NCBI GenBank assembly: GCA_050015495.1
Contig: JBEKBH010000017.1
Coordinates: 1 to 64,000 of the forward strand
Direction of reading: 5' to 3'
Length of the DNA stretch: 64,000 nucleotides
Source of the DNA: Palsa-1439 sp050015495
GTDB taxonomy: Bacteria; Verrucomicrobiota; Verrucomicrobiia; Palsa-1439
This document shows, piece after piece, positions 16,524 to 31,167 of this stretch. Position numbers and translations under genes: made by a program. Each line of letters opens with the position of its first letter. The stretch's first letter is position 1. Under the pieces are notes generated by a model. The model was not told where the DNA came from and did not search any database. It was given only the letters and a program-made list of their open reading frames with translations.

Positions 16524-18676
16524 TTCTTCGACCCGCCCTTCGGAGTGCCGTTCTGGTCAAGGATCTGCGCGAGAATGTTCTCGGGCACCTTCTCAAAGGC
16601 AGCTGGCTCCATCGAGTAGCTGGCGCGGCCCTTGGTCAACGACCGCAAGGCCGTGGCATACCCGAACATCTCGGCCAGTGGAACCGTTGCATGAACAATT
16701 GTTGAACTCGCCCGCGACTCGATATGGCTGATCTTGCCGCGGCGGCTGTTGAGGTCTCCCACCACGTCGCCCATGTGCTCTTCGGGGGTGATGGCTTCGA
16801 CGTCCATGATCGGCTCGAGCATGATCGCGCCCGCTTTGCGGGCGGCTTCCTTGAAGGCAAAACTGCCGGCCATCTTGAACGCAATTTCGGAACTGTCGAC
16901 TTCGTGGTAGGTGCCGTCGATGATCTGAATCTTGATATCCACCATCGGATAACCGCCCAACACGCCCGTCTGCGCCGCCTCGATAATGCCGTCTTCAACG
17001 GCGCCAATGTATTCCCGCGGAATTGCGCCGCCGACAACTTCATCCTCGACGACGATGCCGCTGCCCTTTTCACCGGGCTCGATCGTGACGACGGCGTGTC
17101 CGTATTGGCCACGACCACCCGATTGGCGGATAAATTTGCCTTCGGCTTCCGCGGACTTGGTGATCGTTTCGCGATAGGCGACCTGCGGTTTGCCCGCCGT
17201 GGCGCCGACATTGAACTCGCGGAACATGCGATCCTTGATGATGTCGAGGTGCAACTCGCCCATCCCGGAGATGATTGTCTGGCCGGTTTCGTGGTCGGTC
17301 GTGAGTCGGAAGGTCGGATCTTCTTCGGCCAGCCGTTGCAAAGCGGTGGACATCTTGTCGCGGTCCGCCTGGGTGTTCGGCTCGATGGCCATGGAAATGA
17401 CGGGTTCGGGGAACGTGATCGATTCGAGGAGAATGGGGTGGTCCTCGTCGCAAACCGTGTCGCCTGTGGTGATATTCTTCAGGCCAACCAGCGCGCCGAT
17501 GTCACCCGAAAAACATATGTCAATCTCCTGGCGATGGTTCGCGTGCATTTCCAAGAGCCGCCCGATGCGCTCGCGCTTGTTGTTGCGCGGATTATAGACG
17601 GAAACGCCCTTCTTGACCTTGCCCGAATACACCCGGAAGAAAATCAATTTGCCGGCGTACGGATCGGTCCAGATCTTGAACGCCAGGGCGCAGAACGGGC
17701 CGCTGTCATCCGCGCGACGCGCGTCCGGCTGCTTGCTATCGGGGTTGGTTCCAACCATGTCAGGAACATCGAGCGGGGACGGCAGGTAATCGACTACGGC
17801 ATCGAGCAGGGGTTGCACCCCTTTGTTCTTGAATGCCGCGCCACAAATGACCGGCACCAGTTCGTTGTTGATCGTCAGACGACGGATCCCCGCTTGTAAC
17901 TGTTGCTGACTGATTTCCTTGCCTTCGAGGTAGAGGTGCATCAGCTCCTCATCCTTTTCCGCCACCGCCTCGACCAGTTTCGCGTGGGCTGCGTCCGCCG
18001 CCGCCTTGAGTCCGGCGGGAATGTCCACGGCGTCAAATGTCGCGCCGAGTTCTTCCCCCGACCAGATCAGCGCCTTCATTTTGACGAGGTCGATGATTCC
18101 CTTGAAATCGGCTTCCTTCCCGATCGGGATCTGAATTGGCACCGCATTGGCGGCCAAACGCTCCCGCATCTGGGCGACCGCCGCCTCAAAGTCCGCCCCG
18201 GTGCGGTCCATCTTGTTGACAAACGCGATACGCGGCACCTTGTACTTGTTGGCCTGCCGCCACACCGTCTCGGACTGGGGTTCGACCCCGCCCACCGCAC
18301 AGAACACCGCGCAGGCGCCGTCCAGCACGCGCAAACTGCGCTCGACCTCGACGGTGAAATCCACGTGACCGGGCGTATCAATAATATTGACGCGATGCTC
18401 GCGCCAAAAGCAGGTCGTCGCCGCGCTGGTAATCGTGATCCCCCGCTCGCGTTCCTGCTCCATCCAGTCCATGGTCGCGGTGCCCTCGTGCACCTCACCG
18501 ACCTTGTACACTTTGCCGGTGTAAAACAGGATGCGTTCGGTCGTCGTCGTCTTGCCGGCGTCGATGTGCGCGCAAATCCCGATGTTTCGGGTGCGTTCCA
18601 ACGGCACCAGTCTGTCCGTCGCTGACCTCGCCGCCTGCTCGGCTGGCTGTTTCGGTTGTTCTAACACGGCCTGCAT
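16520..18676 (-). CDS. fusA: Elongation factor G
   Basis: A 718-residue GTPase that drives ribosomal translocation. G1 is AHIDAGKTTTTERILFYTG, G3 is DTPGHVDFTVEVERSLR and G4 is NKMD. Domains II-V follow, with PEPVISMAIEPNTQADRDKM and the domain IV stretch SGGRGQYGHAVVTIEPGEKG. The ATG at 18676 gives about 30 residues before the core, rich in Gln and Ala; the frame is open upstream but has no family match. It is 91 nt from rpsG and overlaps rpsJ by 4 nt. Confidence 0.97.
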   Translation of the reverse strand: MQAVLEQPKQPAEQAARSATDRLVPLERTRNIGICAHIDAGKTTTTERILFYTGKVYKVGEVHEGTATMDWMEQERERGITITSAATTCFWREHRVNIIDTPGHVDFTVEVERSLRVLDGACAVFCAVGGVEPQSETVWRQANKYKVPRIAFVNKMDRTGADFEAAVAQMRERLAANAVPIQIPIGKEADFKGIIDLVKMKALIWSGEELGATFDAVDIPAGLKAAADAAHAKLVEAVAEKDEELMHLYLEGKEISQQQLQAGIRRLTINNELVPVICGAAFKNKGVQPLLDAVVDYLPSPLDVPDMVGTNPDSKQPDARRADDSGPFCALAFKIWTDPYAGKLIFFRVYSGKVKKGVSVYNPRNNKRERIGRLLEMHANHRQEIDICFSGDIGALVGLKNITTGDTVCDEDHPILLESITFPEPVISMAIEPNTQADRDKMSTALQRLAEEDPTFRLTTDHETGQTIISGMGELHLDIIKDRMFREFNVGATAGKPQVAYRETITKSAEAEGKFIRQSGGRGQYGHAVVTIEPGEKGSGIVVEDEVVGGAIPREYIGAVEDGIIEAAQTGVLGGYPMVDIKIQIIDGTYHEVDSSEIAFKMAGSFAFKEAARKAGAIMLEPIMDVEAITPEEHMGDVVGDLNSRRGKISHIESRASSTIVHATVPLAEMFGYATALRSLTKGRASYSMEPAAFEKVPENILAQILDQNGTPKGGSKK

Positions 18677-18767
18677 TGATTCTTTAATTCGTACGACTGT
18701 TCGTTTCCTGCCAAACGGCGCGAAAGCACATCCGTGACTCGTCCCACAGAGTTGAATTCCCTCCGGA

Positions 18768-19238
18768 CTACCAGCGGTAGTGCGCAAACGCGCGATTGGC
18801 CTGCGCCATCTTGTGCGTGTCTTCGCGCTTCTTGACGGAGGCACCCGTATTATTGGATGCGTCCAAAATTTCTGCCGCCAGAGCATCGGTCATGGCCGTG
18901 CCCTTGCGGGAACCCGCGTACTGGATCATCCAGCGCATCGCCAAGGCTTCCTGGCGGTCGGTTGACACTTCCACCGGCACCTGATAATTCGCGCCGCCGA
19001 CACGGCGCGACTTGACCTCGAGCCTCGGCTTCACATTCTCCAGCGCCGTCTGCAACACGTCGAGCGGATTCTTGTCCTTGGCCTTCTCCGCAATGCGGTC
19101 AAACGCGCCATACACAATGCGCTCGGCCACGGATTTCTTTCCACTCTTCATGATACACGTGATCAGCCGCGTGACCGTCTCGCTGTTAAAGCGAACGTCA
19201 CGGATTCTCGGCCGTCGATCTGCTCGTCGTCTACGCAT
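18768..19238 (-). CDS. rpsG: 30S ribosomal protein uS7
   Basis: A 156-residue head-assembly protein at the E site. It starts MRRRRADRRPRIRDVRFNSE and contains TCIMKSGKKSVAERIVYGAF and ANYQVPVEVSTDRQEALAMR. The end KREDTHKMAQANRAFAHYRW is canonical. It lies 18 nt after rpsL. Confidence 0.98.
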   Translation of the reverse strand: MRRRRADRRPRIRDVRFNSETVTRLITCIMKSGKKSVAERIVYGAFDRIAEKAKDKNPLDVLQTALENVKPRLEVKSRRVGGANYQVPVEVSTDRQEALAMRWMIQYAGSRKGTAMTDALAAEILDASNNTGASVKKREDTHKMAQANRAFAHYRW

Positions 19239-19256
19239 ACTCGAAATATTTCAGTG

Positions 19257-19652
19257 TTATGCGGCAACCTTCGCCGCTGTGTCCTTCGGGCGTTTGACGC
19301 CGTACTTGCTCCGGCTTCGCCGGCGTTTCTCGACGCCCATCGCGTCCAATGTGCCGCGGACAATGTGGTACCGCACGCCGGGCAAATCCTTTACGCGTCC
19401 ACCGCGCACCAGCACAATCGAGTGCTCCTGCAGGTTGTGGCCTTCGTCCGGAATGTACGCGATCACTTCCACGCCATTCGTGAGACGCACTTTGGCGACC
19501 TTCCGCAAGGCCGAGTTCGGCTTCTTCGGCGTGCGCGTCATCACCTGCAGACACACCCCCCGCCGTTGGGGACACGACCCCAGCGCCGGCGCCTTCGACT
19601 TGGCCTTTAGTTGGCGCCGCCCTTTGCGAACCAGTTGGTTAATTGTCGGCAT
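19257..19652 (-). CDS. rpsL: 30S ribosomal protein uS12
   Basis: A 131-residue decoding-centre protein. The start MPTINQLVRKGRRQLKAKSK and the streptomycin-region loops RTPKKPNSALRKVAKVRL and PDEGHNLQEHSIVLVRGGRV are intact, with Lys at the classical resistance positions, so a wild-type sensitive form is expected. It lies 95 nt after rpoC. Confidence 0.98.
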   Translation of the reverse strand: MPTINQLVRKGRRQLKAKSKAPALGSCPQRRGVCLQVMTRTPKKPNSALRKVAKVRLTNGVEVIAYIPDEGHNLQEHSIVLVRGGRVKDLPGVRYHIVRGTLDAMGVEKRRRSRSKYGVKRPKDTAAKVAA

Positions 19653-19747
19653 TTCTTAATTCCTTGACCGCCGCCGTTGCCGTGAGGCAAGGAGCGCGAA
19701 CGGTATCACACGCACTTCTCGTACGCAAGCCCTTTTGCGGCACCCCG

Positions 19748-22700
19748 CTAGATGGCTGCCTCCTCGGGTTGGGCCTCGACTCTCTCTTCCCGCGGCGGCT
19801 CGACCGGCTCCGCCAAGGGCACCAATTTGAGCCCCCGATGCTTCCCAAAGCCAGTTCCGGCTGGAATCAGGTGCCCCATGATGACGTTTTCCTTGAAACC
19901 GCGCAGGTGATCAACCCGTCCGAGCGTCGCCGCCTCAGTGAGGACGCGCGTGGTGTCTTGGAACGACGCCGCACTGATAAACGACTCTGTTTCCAGTGAC
20001 GCCTTGGTGATCCCGAGCAACACCGGTTGGGCTTCGGCTGGTTTGCCACCCGCTTCCGCCACTCGCTTGTTCTCTTCTTCAAACGTCACCTTGTCAATCT
20101 GGTCGCCCCAGAGGAATCGAGTATCGCCGGGATCAACGATGCGAACTTTCCGCAGCATCTGGCGGACGATGATCTCGATATGCTTGTCGTTGATCTCGAC
20201 ACCCTGAAGGCGGTAGACCTCCTGGACATCGTTGACGAGGTACTCCTGCAAATCCTGCGGCCCGCACACCTCGAGGATTTCGTGCGGAACCACGGGGCCT
20301 TCGGTCAGTTGCTGACCCTTCTTCACGGAGTCGCCACGGAACACGATGATGTGTTTCGAGTGCGGGATGAGATGCTCTTCCTCCGCCCCGGTCTTCGGGT
20401 CCTTCACAATGATCCGGCGCTTGCCGCGCACCGTGCCGGCAAAATCCACGATGCCGTCGATCTTGGCGATCTCGGCCGCGTCCTTGGGACGGCGCGCCTC
20501 GAACAATTCCGCCACGCGCGGCAGACCGCCCGTGATGTCCTTGGTTTTGAAAACCTTTCGTGGCGTTTTGGCGACCAGCGCGCCCGGCTCGATCCGGGCA
20601 CCTTCTTCCACCACAATATGCGCTCCCGCGGGAATCGCGTAGAACGCGATCACTTCGCCCACGTCGTTCACGAGATTCACTTGTGGATGCAGGTCTTCCT
20701 TGTGTTCGATGACGACCGTGCCCATGAGGCCGGTGGCTTCATCCAGCTCGCGCTTGACCGTAATGCCTTCGATCAGGTCGTGGAACTTGACCACGCCTGC
20801 GACCTCCGAAAGCACGGGGACATTGTACGGATCCCACTGGACGAACACGTCGCCCTTCTTGACACGACCGCCATCGGCGGCGGCGATTTCCGCGCCCACC
20901 ACGACCGAGTATCGTTCCAACTCCCGACCTTCCTCGTTGCTGACGACGACCTGGCCGTTCTTGTTGAGCACGACCCAGTTGCCTTCCGCGCGTTGCACCG
21001 CGCGCAAATCCTGGTAGTGAACGACGCCGTCATTCTTGGCCTTGATCTGCGGTTGCTTGAACACCTGGCTGGCCGTACCTCCGATGTGGAATGTCCGCAT
21101 CGTGAGTTGCGTACCTGGTTCGCCGATGGATTGCGCGGCAATGATGCCGATCGCCTGGCCGAGTTTGACCAGCTTGCCCGTCGCCAGATTGCGACCGTAA
21201 CACATGCCGCAGACGCCCCGGCGCGATTCACAGGTGAGCACCGACCGAATCTTGATGCGCTCGATGCCGAGCTTGTTCACGGCTTCGGCGGCGGCTTCGT
21301 CGATTTCGGTGTTGGCCTTGACGATCTTCTTCTTGTTCACCGGATCAACGATGTCCTCCGCGGCGATCCGTCCGATGATGCGCTCGCTCAACTTCACCAC
21401 TTCGTCTTCGCCTTCGTAGATCGGCTTGACCCAGATGCCGTTGACCGTGCCGCAGTCCTCTTCGAGAACGATGACGTCCTGCGCCACGTCGACCAGTTTG
21501 CGGGTAAGATACCCCGAATCCGCCGTCTTCAGCGCCGTGTCGGCCAGGCCCTTGCGCGCGCCGTGCGTGGAAATGAAGTACTCCAACACGCTCAGGCCTT
21601 CGCGGAAGTTCGACAGGATCGGCCGCTCGATAATTTCGCCCGAGGGTTTGGCCATCAACCCGCGCATGCCGGCCAACTGCCGGATCTGCTGGCGCGAGCC
21701 GCGGGCCTTGCTGTCCACCATCATATAGACGGGGTTCAACTCCGCCCGTCCCTGGTTGTGCTCCATCGCGGCGTACATGATGTTGGAGATCTTGTCCGTC
21801 GCGTGGGTCCAGATGTCGATGATCTTGTTGTAGCGTTCGCCGTCGGTAATGATGCCGCGACGGTATTGCTTCTCGACATCGGCCACGTCCTTCAGGGCGT
21901 CGTTGATCACCACGGTCTTTTCCTTCGGCACCACCATGTCATCGATGCCGATGGAGATTCCCGCGAGCGTCGCGTGTTCGAATCCCAGCGCCTTCAATTT
22001 GTCCAGTACCTCGACGGTCCGATGATGGCCCGCCGTGCGGTAACACTGCCAGATGACGTCGCCCAGTGACGATTTATTGATGGACCGGTTAATGAACCCG
22101 AGTTCCGGCGGCCAGATCTCATTGAAAATCACGCGGCCGACCGTCGTTTCGATGACCTTCGACGTCGCGTCGCCGTACACGGTGGGGCGACCGTAGTCAG
22201 GGTTTTTCATCCGGATACGCTCGTGAATCGTCACGTCGCGCTCGTCGCGACAGAAAAAGACCTCTTGCGCATCCGAGAACAGCTTCAGCCGAGGGGCGGC
22301 ACCAGCGGTTTCCTTCTTGCCGCCATGGGTCAGGTAATACACCCCGAGCGCGATGTCCTGCGTCGGCGTCGTGATCGGTTTCCCGCTAGAGGGCGAGAAA
22401 ATGTTGTTCGGCGCGAGCATCAACAGCCGGGCTTCGAGTTGCGCTTCCACCGAGAGCGGAACGTGCACCGCCATTTGATCGCCGTCGAAGTCGGCGTTGT
22501 ACGCGGTGCAGACCAGCGGGTGAATGCGAATTGCGTCACCCTCGATCAATTGTGGCTCGAACGCCTGAATCGACAGCCGGTGCAACGTGGGGGCGCGGTT
22601 CAGGAGGACCGGATGGCCCTTGCTGACCTCTTCCAGGATGTCCCAGACCTCCGGTGACTGGCGCTCGATCAGTTTCTTTGCGGAGCGGATCGTGTGCACC

Positions 22701-23910
22701 AATCCCATCTCCCGCAGGCGGCGAATAATGAAGGGCTCGAACAACACCAGCGCCATCTTTTTCGGCAGACCGCACTGGTTCAACTTCAATTCGGGTCCGA
22801 TGACGATGACCGAACGGCCGGAGTAATCGACGCGTTTGCCGAGCAGGTTCTGCCGGAAGCGCCCTTGTTTGCCTTTGAGCATGTCGGCCAACGATTTCAA
22901 GGAACGGCTGCCCGCGCCCGTCACCGGCCGACCGTGTCGCCCGTTGTCGAGCAGGGCGTCGACGGCCTCCTGCAACATGCGTTTCTCGTTGCGGATAATG
23001 ACGTCGGGCGTGCGCAACTGCAGCAGGTTCTTCAACCGGTTGTTGCGGTTGATCACGCGGCGATACAAATCATTCAAATCGCTGGTGGCAAAGCGCCCGC
23101 CTTCCAAGGGAACCAAGGGACGAAGATCCGGCGGGATCACCGGCAACACTTCGAGAACCATCCACTCCGGACGCATCTTGGACGTGAGAAATCCCTTGGC
23201 AAGCTTGAGCCGCTTGGCGATCTTCTTGCGAATCTGTTTGCTCTTCGTGGCATCGAGCTGATGTTCCAGGTCATGACCGAGTTTGCGCAGGTCGATCTTT
23301 CCGAGGACTTCCTTGACCGCTTCCGCGCCCATCTTGGCGGTGAACCCGTCGGAGTATTGCTCGCGCGCTTCGCGGTACTCCATTTCGGTCAGGAGCTGTT
23401 TGTCCTTCAACGGGGTCTTGCCCGGATCAACGACCATGTAGTCTTCGTAGTAGAGCACGCGTTCGAGGTCGCGGGCGGTCATGTCCAGCATCAAGCCCAT
23501 TCGAGACGGCATACACTTGAAAAACCAGATATGGCTGACCGGTACGGCCAGTTCGATGTGTCCCATGCGCTCGCGACGCACGCGGGCCAGGGTCACTTCC
23601 ACGCCACACCGATCGCAAATGACGCCGCGGTGTTTGATGCGCTTGTACTTCCCGCAATTACATTCCCAATCCCGCACCGGACCGAAAATGCGTTCGCAGA
23701 ACAGGCCGCCTTTCTCGGGCTTGAACGTACGATAGTTGATGGTCTCGGGGTTTTTCACTTCCCCGTGCGACCAGGAGCGAATCGTGTCCGGCGACGCCAC
23801 GCCGATGCTGACGTGGTCGAACACATCTGCTTTTTCCAGACCGAGCGCCGCGCGGGCGGCGGCGGTGGCCGCGGCTGTCGATGGAATGGAAGTACCAGGT
23901 TTGGCTGCGA

Positions 23911-23914
<4 letters not shown>
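19748..23914 (-). CDS. rpoC: RNA polymerase subunit beta-prime
   Basis: A 1388-residue subunit holding the catalytic Mg ions. The ATG at 23914 (MIAAKPGTSIPSTAAAT) overlaps the rpoB stop in ATGA. An Ala/Thr-rich stretch of ~25 residues precedes the core. Zinc site 1 is CNCGKYKRIKHRGVICDRCG, the catalytic loop is AYNADFDGDQMAVHVPLS, and the second zinc cluster is CESRRGVCGMCYGRNLATG. The end has KHRGLKLVPLAEPVEPPREE and an acidic tail. The long frame upstream is inside rpoB. Confidence 0.98.
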
Positions 23915-27702
<3,788 letters not shown>

Positions 27703-27758
27703 GAATTACTTCCCGGGCATCGCTGCCCACTGACTGCTGTTTGCCAACCGTTTATCGC

Positions 27759-27784
27759 GGGAGCGCGGTGTTGGCCGCGCCCCC
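27759..27784 (-). promoter_or_regulatory. rplL-rpoB intergenic hairpin, possible attenuator or processing site
   Basis: On the minus strand GGGGGCGCGG pairs with CCGCGCTCCC (one G-U) around the loop CCAACA. It is not followed by a T-run (GCGATAAACGG), so full termination is unlikely. The rplL-rpoB interval carries a partial attenuator and RNase III site in enterobacteria, which suggests a similar role in lowering rpoBC relative to the stalk genes. Function is inference. Confidence 0.4.
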
Positions 27785-27813
27785 CCACCCACATTCCCGC
27801 AACCGCACCACCG

Positions 27814-28194
27814 CTACTTGAGCTCGACCTTGGCGCCGGCTGCTTCGAGCTTCTTCTTGATTTCCTCGGCTTCTTCCTTGGTGGCGCCTTCCTTCACGGT
27901 CTTCGGCGCGCCTTCCACGAGGTCCTTCGCTTCCTTCAAGCCGAGGCTGGTCACCGCGCGCACTTCCTTGATGACGCCAATCTTGTTGGCGCCGGTTTCC
28001 TTGAGAACGACATCGAAAGTCGTCTTGACCTCGGCGGCCGGAGCGGCTGCTGCGCCGGCCGGGCCTGCCGCCACGGCGACCGGGGCCGCCGCGCTGACGC
28101 CCCACTTCTCTTCGAGTTTCTTGGAGAGTTCGGCGGCTTCCAACACCGTCAGGCCGCTCAATTGTTCCACGATTTGTTCCAGATTTGCTGCCAT
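27814..28194 (-). CDS. rplL: 50S ribosomal protein bL12 (L7/L12)
   Basis: A 126-residue stalk protein present in several copies and recruiting GTPase factors. N-terminal dimerisation helices (QIVEQLSGLTVLEAAELSKK) are joined by an Ala/Gly/Pro hinge to the C-terminal domain (FDVVLKETGANKIGVIKEVR, then TSLGLKEAKDLVEGAPKTVK). It follows rplJ by 96 nt and precedes rpoB. Confidence 0.98.
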   Translation of the reverse strand: MAANLEQIVEQLSGLTVLEAAELSKKLEEKWGVSAAAPVAVAAGPAGAAAAPAAEVKTTFDVVLKETGANKIGVIKEVRAVTSLGLKEAKDLVEGAPKTVKEGATKEEAEEIKKKLEAAGAKVELK

Positions 28195-28290
28195 GTTCGT
28201 ATCCTTTTCTCGGTATCGTCGTGTTTCGAAGCCTCGAAACGCTTCCCCCCGAAAGCCTCCGGGGCGACGAGGAACCCTTGGTTGTTGCTG

Positions 28291-28842
28291 CTATGCGGGG
28301 GCGCCGGCCGGTGCCGGTTCTGCTCCCGTTTTGTCGGCGTGCGCCTTGAGCACACGCGCAATCTGAGCCGCGGGCGCGCCGAGCACGACCGCAATCCGGG
28401 TCGCCGGCGTCTGTAACAGGCCCACCAATTGCGCCCGTAACGCATCCAGCGAGGGCAAATCCGCCACGGCGGAAATCTCACTCGCGCTCAGCGCTTTCTT
28501 GCCCAACGACCCGACCTTGAATTTCGGTTTTTCTGCAAATTCCTTGCCGAACTGCTTCAACACTTTCGCCACCGCCCCGATGTCGGCCTTGTCGTGGCCC
28601 ACCACCACCGCGGTCATCCCGCCAAAGTCCCGGTCAAGATCCGGTAGCTCGGCGCCCTTCATCGCGTGGCGCAGCATCGAGTTCTTGGCCACGTGATATT
28701 CCGCTTTCGCTCCGCGCAACCGCTTGCGCAACTCGGCAAACTGCCCGACGGTCATCCCCTTGTACTCCGTCACGATCACAAACGGGGACGCGCCCACCTG
28801 CTTCTTCAAATCTTCGACAATCAATTGCTTTTCTGGTCTCAT
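28291..28842 (-). CDS. rplJ: 50S ribosomal protein uL10
   Basis: A 183-residue stalk base that anchors L12 dimers and binds 23S rRNA. It starts MRPEKQLIVEDLKKQVGASP and has FVIVTEYKGMTVGQFAELRK and VVLGAPAAQIARVLKAHAD. The gap to rplA is only 21 nt, so the long L10-leader RNA used for autoregulation in many bacteria cannot fit there. Confidence 0.96.
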   Translation of the reverse strand: MRPEKQLIVEDLKKQVGASPFVIVTEYKGMTVGQFAELRKRLRGAKAEYHVAKNSMLRHAMKGAELPDLDRDFGGMTAVVVGHDKADIGAVAKVLKQFGKEFAEKPKFKVGSLGKKALSASEISAVADLPSLDALRAQLVGLLQTPATRIAVVLGAPAAQIARVLKAHADKTGAEPAPAGAPA

Positions 28843-28863
28843 GACAATCCCTGCCCCTCAACG

Positions 28864-29562
28864 TCAACTCGCCGAGAACTCGTGATGATCGATCGTAATC
28901 CCCGGACTCATCGTACTCGACAGCGTGCAGCTCTCGATAAACTGGCCCTTGGCTGTCGCCGGCTTCGCATGCGTCACGGCGGTGATCACCGCCCGCGCGT
29001 TTTCCTCGATCGCCTTGCCCTCGAACGAAAGTTTTCCAAACGACACGTGCAGGTTGGCGGCCTTGTCCATCTTGAATTCGACCCGGCCCGCCTTGACTTC
29101 CTTGACGGCTTTGGCGGTGTCGTCCGTGACCGTGCCGGTCTTCGGGTTGGGCATCAAGCCTTTCGGGCCGAGCACCTTGCCGAGTTTGCGGACTTCCTGC
29201 ATGGCTTCGGGGGTCGCGACCGCGACATCGAAATCGGTCCAGCCCTCCTGGCACTTCTTCACCAGTTCCTCGAACCCGACAAAATCGGCCCCGGCATCCT
29301 TCGCCGCCTGCGCCGCTCCGCCTTTGGCGAACACCACGACGCGCACCTTCTTGCCGCTGCCGTGCGGAAGCGCGACGGTGCCGCGGACCATCTGGTCGCT
29401 CTGCTTGGGGTCGACCCCCAACTTGAACGCCAGTTCCACCGTCTCGTCGAACTTGGTCTTCGGCAGTTTCTTGAGCAGGCCCACCGCGTCGGTGATTTTG
29501 TACTGCCGTTTCGCGTCGACCTGTTTGACCGCCTCATTGTAGCGTTTGCCGTGTGTAGCCAT
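28864..29562 (-). CDS. rplA: 50S ribosomal protein uL1
   Basis: A 232-residue protein of the mobile L1 stalk guiding deacylated tRNA out of the E site; often the repressor of rplKA. The ATG at 29562 (MATHGKRYNEAVKQVDAKRQ) matches the family start. Conserved MPNPKTGTVTDDTAKAVKEV and KAGRVEFKMDKAANLHVSFG are present. The frame is open into rplK upstream but that is not coding. Confidence 0.97.
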   Translation of the reverse strand: MATHGKRYNEAVKQVDAKRQYKITDAVGLLKKLPKTKFDETVELAFKLGVDPKQSDQMVRGTVALPHGSGKKVRVVVFAKGGAAQAAKDAGADFVGFEELVKKCQEGWTDFDVAVATPEAMQEVRKLGKVLGPKGLMPNPKTGTVTDDTAKAVKEVKAGRVEFKMDKAANLHVSFGKLSFEGKAIEENARAVITAVTHAKPATAKGQFIESCTLSSTMSPGITIDHHEFSAS

Positions 29563-29579
29563 AAAAACCTCGTGCTCCC

Positions 29580-30005
<426 letters not shown>

Positions 30006-30014
30006 GTTCCCTCG

Positions 30015-30581
30015 CTAACCGCGCTCGACCTGCCAGTATTCCAACTCGACCGGCGTCGACCGCCCGAAAATCGACACGGAAATCTTCAATTTGCCGCGGT
30101 CGGGATCGATCTCGTCGATTACACCCGTAAAGTTCTGGAACGGGCCATCGGTGACCTTGACCGTCTCGCCCTTCTCGAACGCGACCTTCGGCGCCACCTT
30201 TTCCTGACGTTCCTCGATTTGCGCCAGAATGCTGTCCACTTCGTCCTGCTTGAGCGGGACGGGCCGGTCGCCGCCAATGAATCCGATGATGCCCGCCGTT
30301 TCGCGGATGAAATACCACGATTTCTCCTGCAACTGGTTCTTTTCGTCGAGCAACTTCATGTGGACCAAGATGTAGCCGGGATAAAACTTCCGCGTACTGG
30401 TTGTCTTCTTGCCTTTTTTGACTTCCGCAACTTTTTCCGTCGGGATCAACACTTCCTTGATCCATTCGGTCATTTCTTCGATTTTGATCCGCTTCTCAAT
30501 GCTGTCTTTCACCTTCTGTTCCTGCCCAGAAAGCGTGTGAAGCACAAACCACTGAAATTCCGATTTTGTCGTTGTGTCCAT
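30015..30581 (-). CDS. nusG: Transcription elongation/antitermination factor NusG
   Basis: A 188-residue factor coupling RNA polymerase to Rho and to ribosomal S10. The N-terminal NGN domain starts at QWFVLHTLSGQEQKVKDSIE and includes KFYPGYILVHMKLLDEKNQL. The C-terminal KOW domain is KGETVKVTDGPFQNFTGVID. It sits between secE (13 nt) and rplK (9 nt), the classical order. Confidence 0.97.
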   Translation of the reverse strand: MDTTTKSEFQWFVLHTLSGQEQKVKDSIEKRIKIEEMTEWIKEVLIPTEKVAEVKKGKKTTSTRKFYPGYILVHMKLLDEKNQLQEKSWYFIRETAGIIGFIGGDRPVPLKQDEVDSILAQIEERQEKVAPKVAFEKGETVKVTDGPFQNFTGVIDEIDPDRGKLKISVSIFGRSTPVELEYWQVERG

Positions 30582-30594
30582 CTCGTTTCTTTCG

Positions 30595-30792
30595 TCAACG
30601 TCTCGTCAGCAGGGCGACGATCCGCAAGAACACCAGGTCGGCCAACGCGACGAATATGCCGAGCACCAAGATCGTGGTAATCACCACAATGGTCGAGTCG
30701 ACCAATTCCTTGCGCGTCGGCCAGGAGGACTTTTTCAGCTCCGCCCAGACCTCGACCACGAACTCCTGCACTTTCAGAAATGGGTTTGTCAT
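30595..30792 (-). CDS. secE: Preprotein translocase subunit SecE
   Basis: A 65-residue single-span form of SecE. The conserved amphipathic helix is EVWAELKKSSWPTRKELVD and the single transmembrane segment follows (TTILVLGIFVALADLVFL). It clamps SecY (encoded at 5487-6833) in the inner membrane. It precedes nusG by 13 nt. Confidence 0.95.
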   Translation of the reverse strand: MTNPFLKVQEFVVEVWAELKKSSWPTRKELVDSTIVVITTILVLGIFVALADLVFLRIVALLTRR

Positions 30793-30867
30793 GTCTCGCT
30801 ACTTCCGCGTCTGCCGCCCGGTTCCTCGCTTCGGTCTCCGTACGTCCCTGGCCTGGTCCCTCCGGAT

Positions 30868-30943
30868 TGGCACGCCAGGAGGGACTTGAACCCCCAACCT
30901 ACGGTTTTGGAGACCGTCGCTCTGCCAATTGAGCTACTGGCGT
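30868..30943 (-). tRNA. trpT: tRNA-Trp (CCA anticodon)
   Basis: The acceptor arm ACGCCAG (5' end at 30943) pairs with CTGGCGT, followed by discriminator G and an encoded CCA (30868-30870). The D arm contains AGCTCAATTGGCAGAGC. The anticodon stem-loop ACGGTCTCCAAAACCGT carries CCA (Trp). The T arm has GGTTCAAGTCC. Placement just upstream of secE-nusG is common in bacteria. Confidence 0.96.
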
Positions 30944-30985
30944 ATCCGCCCTGCGGCCTCGTCCGCGCCGAACCTCCGTTCCCGC

Positions 30986-31141
30986 TCACTTGGTTTCGCG
31001 GTGCGAGACGTGTTTCCCGCACTTCGGGCAGAACTTGCGCAACTCCAGCCGCTCGGAACCTTGCGCCCGCTTGTTCCGTGTCGACGTGTAATTGCGGTTC
31101 TTGCACTCCGTGCAGGCCAGTGTGATCAATTCTCTGGGCAT
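30986..31141 (-). CDS. rpmG: 50S ribosomal protein bL33
   Basis: A 51-residue protein starting MPRELITLACTECKNRNYTS and ending FCPKCGKHVSHRETK. Both Cys-x2-Cys pairs (CTEC and CPKC) are present, so this is the zinc-binding form. It sits between tuf (26 nt) and tRNA-Trp (43 nt), the arrangement seen where tuf-rpmG-secE-nusG are joined. The ATG at 31141 gives the usual family start. Confidence 0.95.
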   Translation of the reverse strand: MPRELITLACTECKNRNYTSTRNKRAQGSERLELRKFCPKCGKHVSHRETK

Positions 31142-31167
31142 CGTGCGTCAGCTCCGAATCCTCGTTC

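Noticed and set aside
20027..22069. A 680-codon plus-strand frame opposite rpoC
   Set aside because: Antisense shadow of rpoC; His/Asp/Arg-rich composition typical of reverse-complemented GC-rich coding DNA.
28843..28863. L10-leader autoregulatory RNA
   Set aside because: Only 21 nt separate rplA from rplJ, too short for the structured leader.
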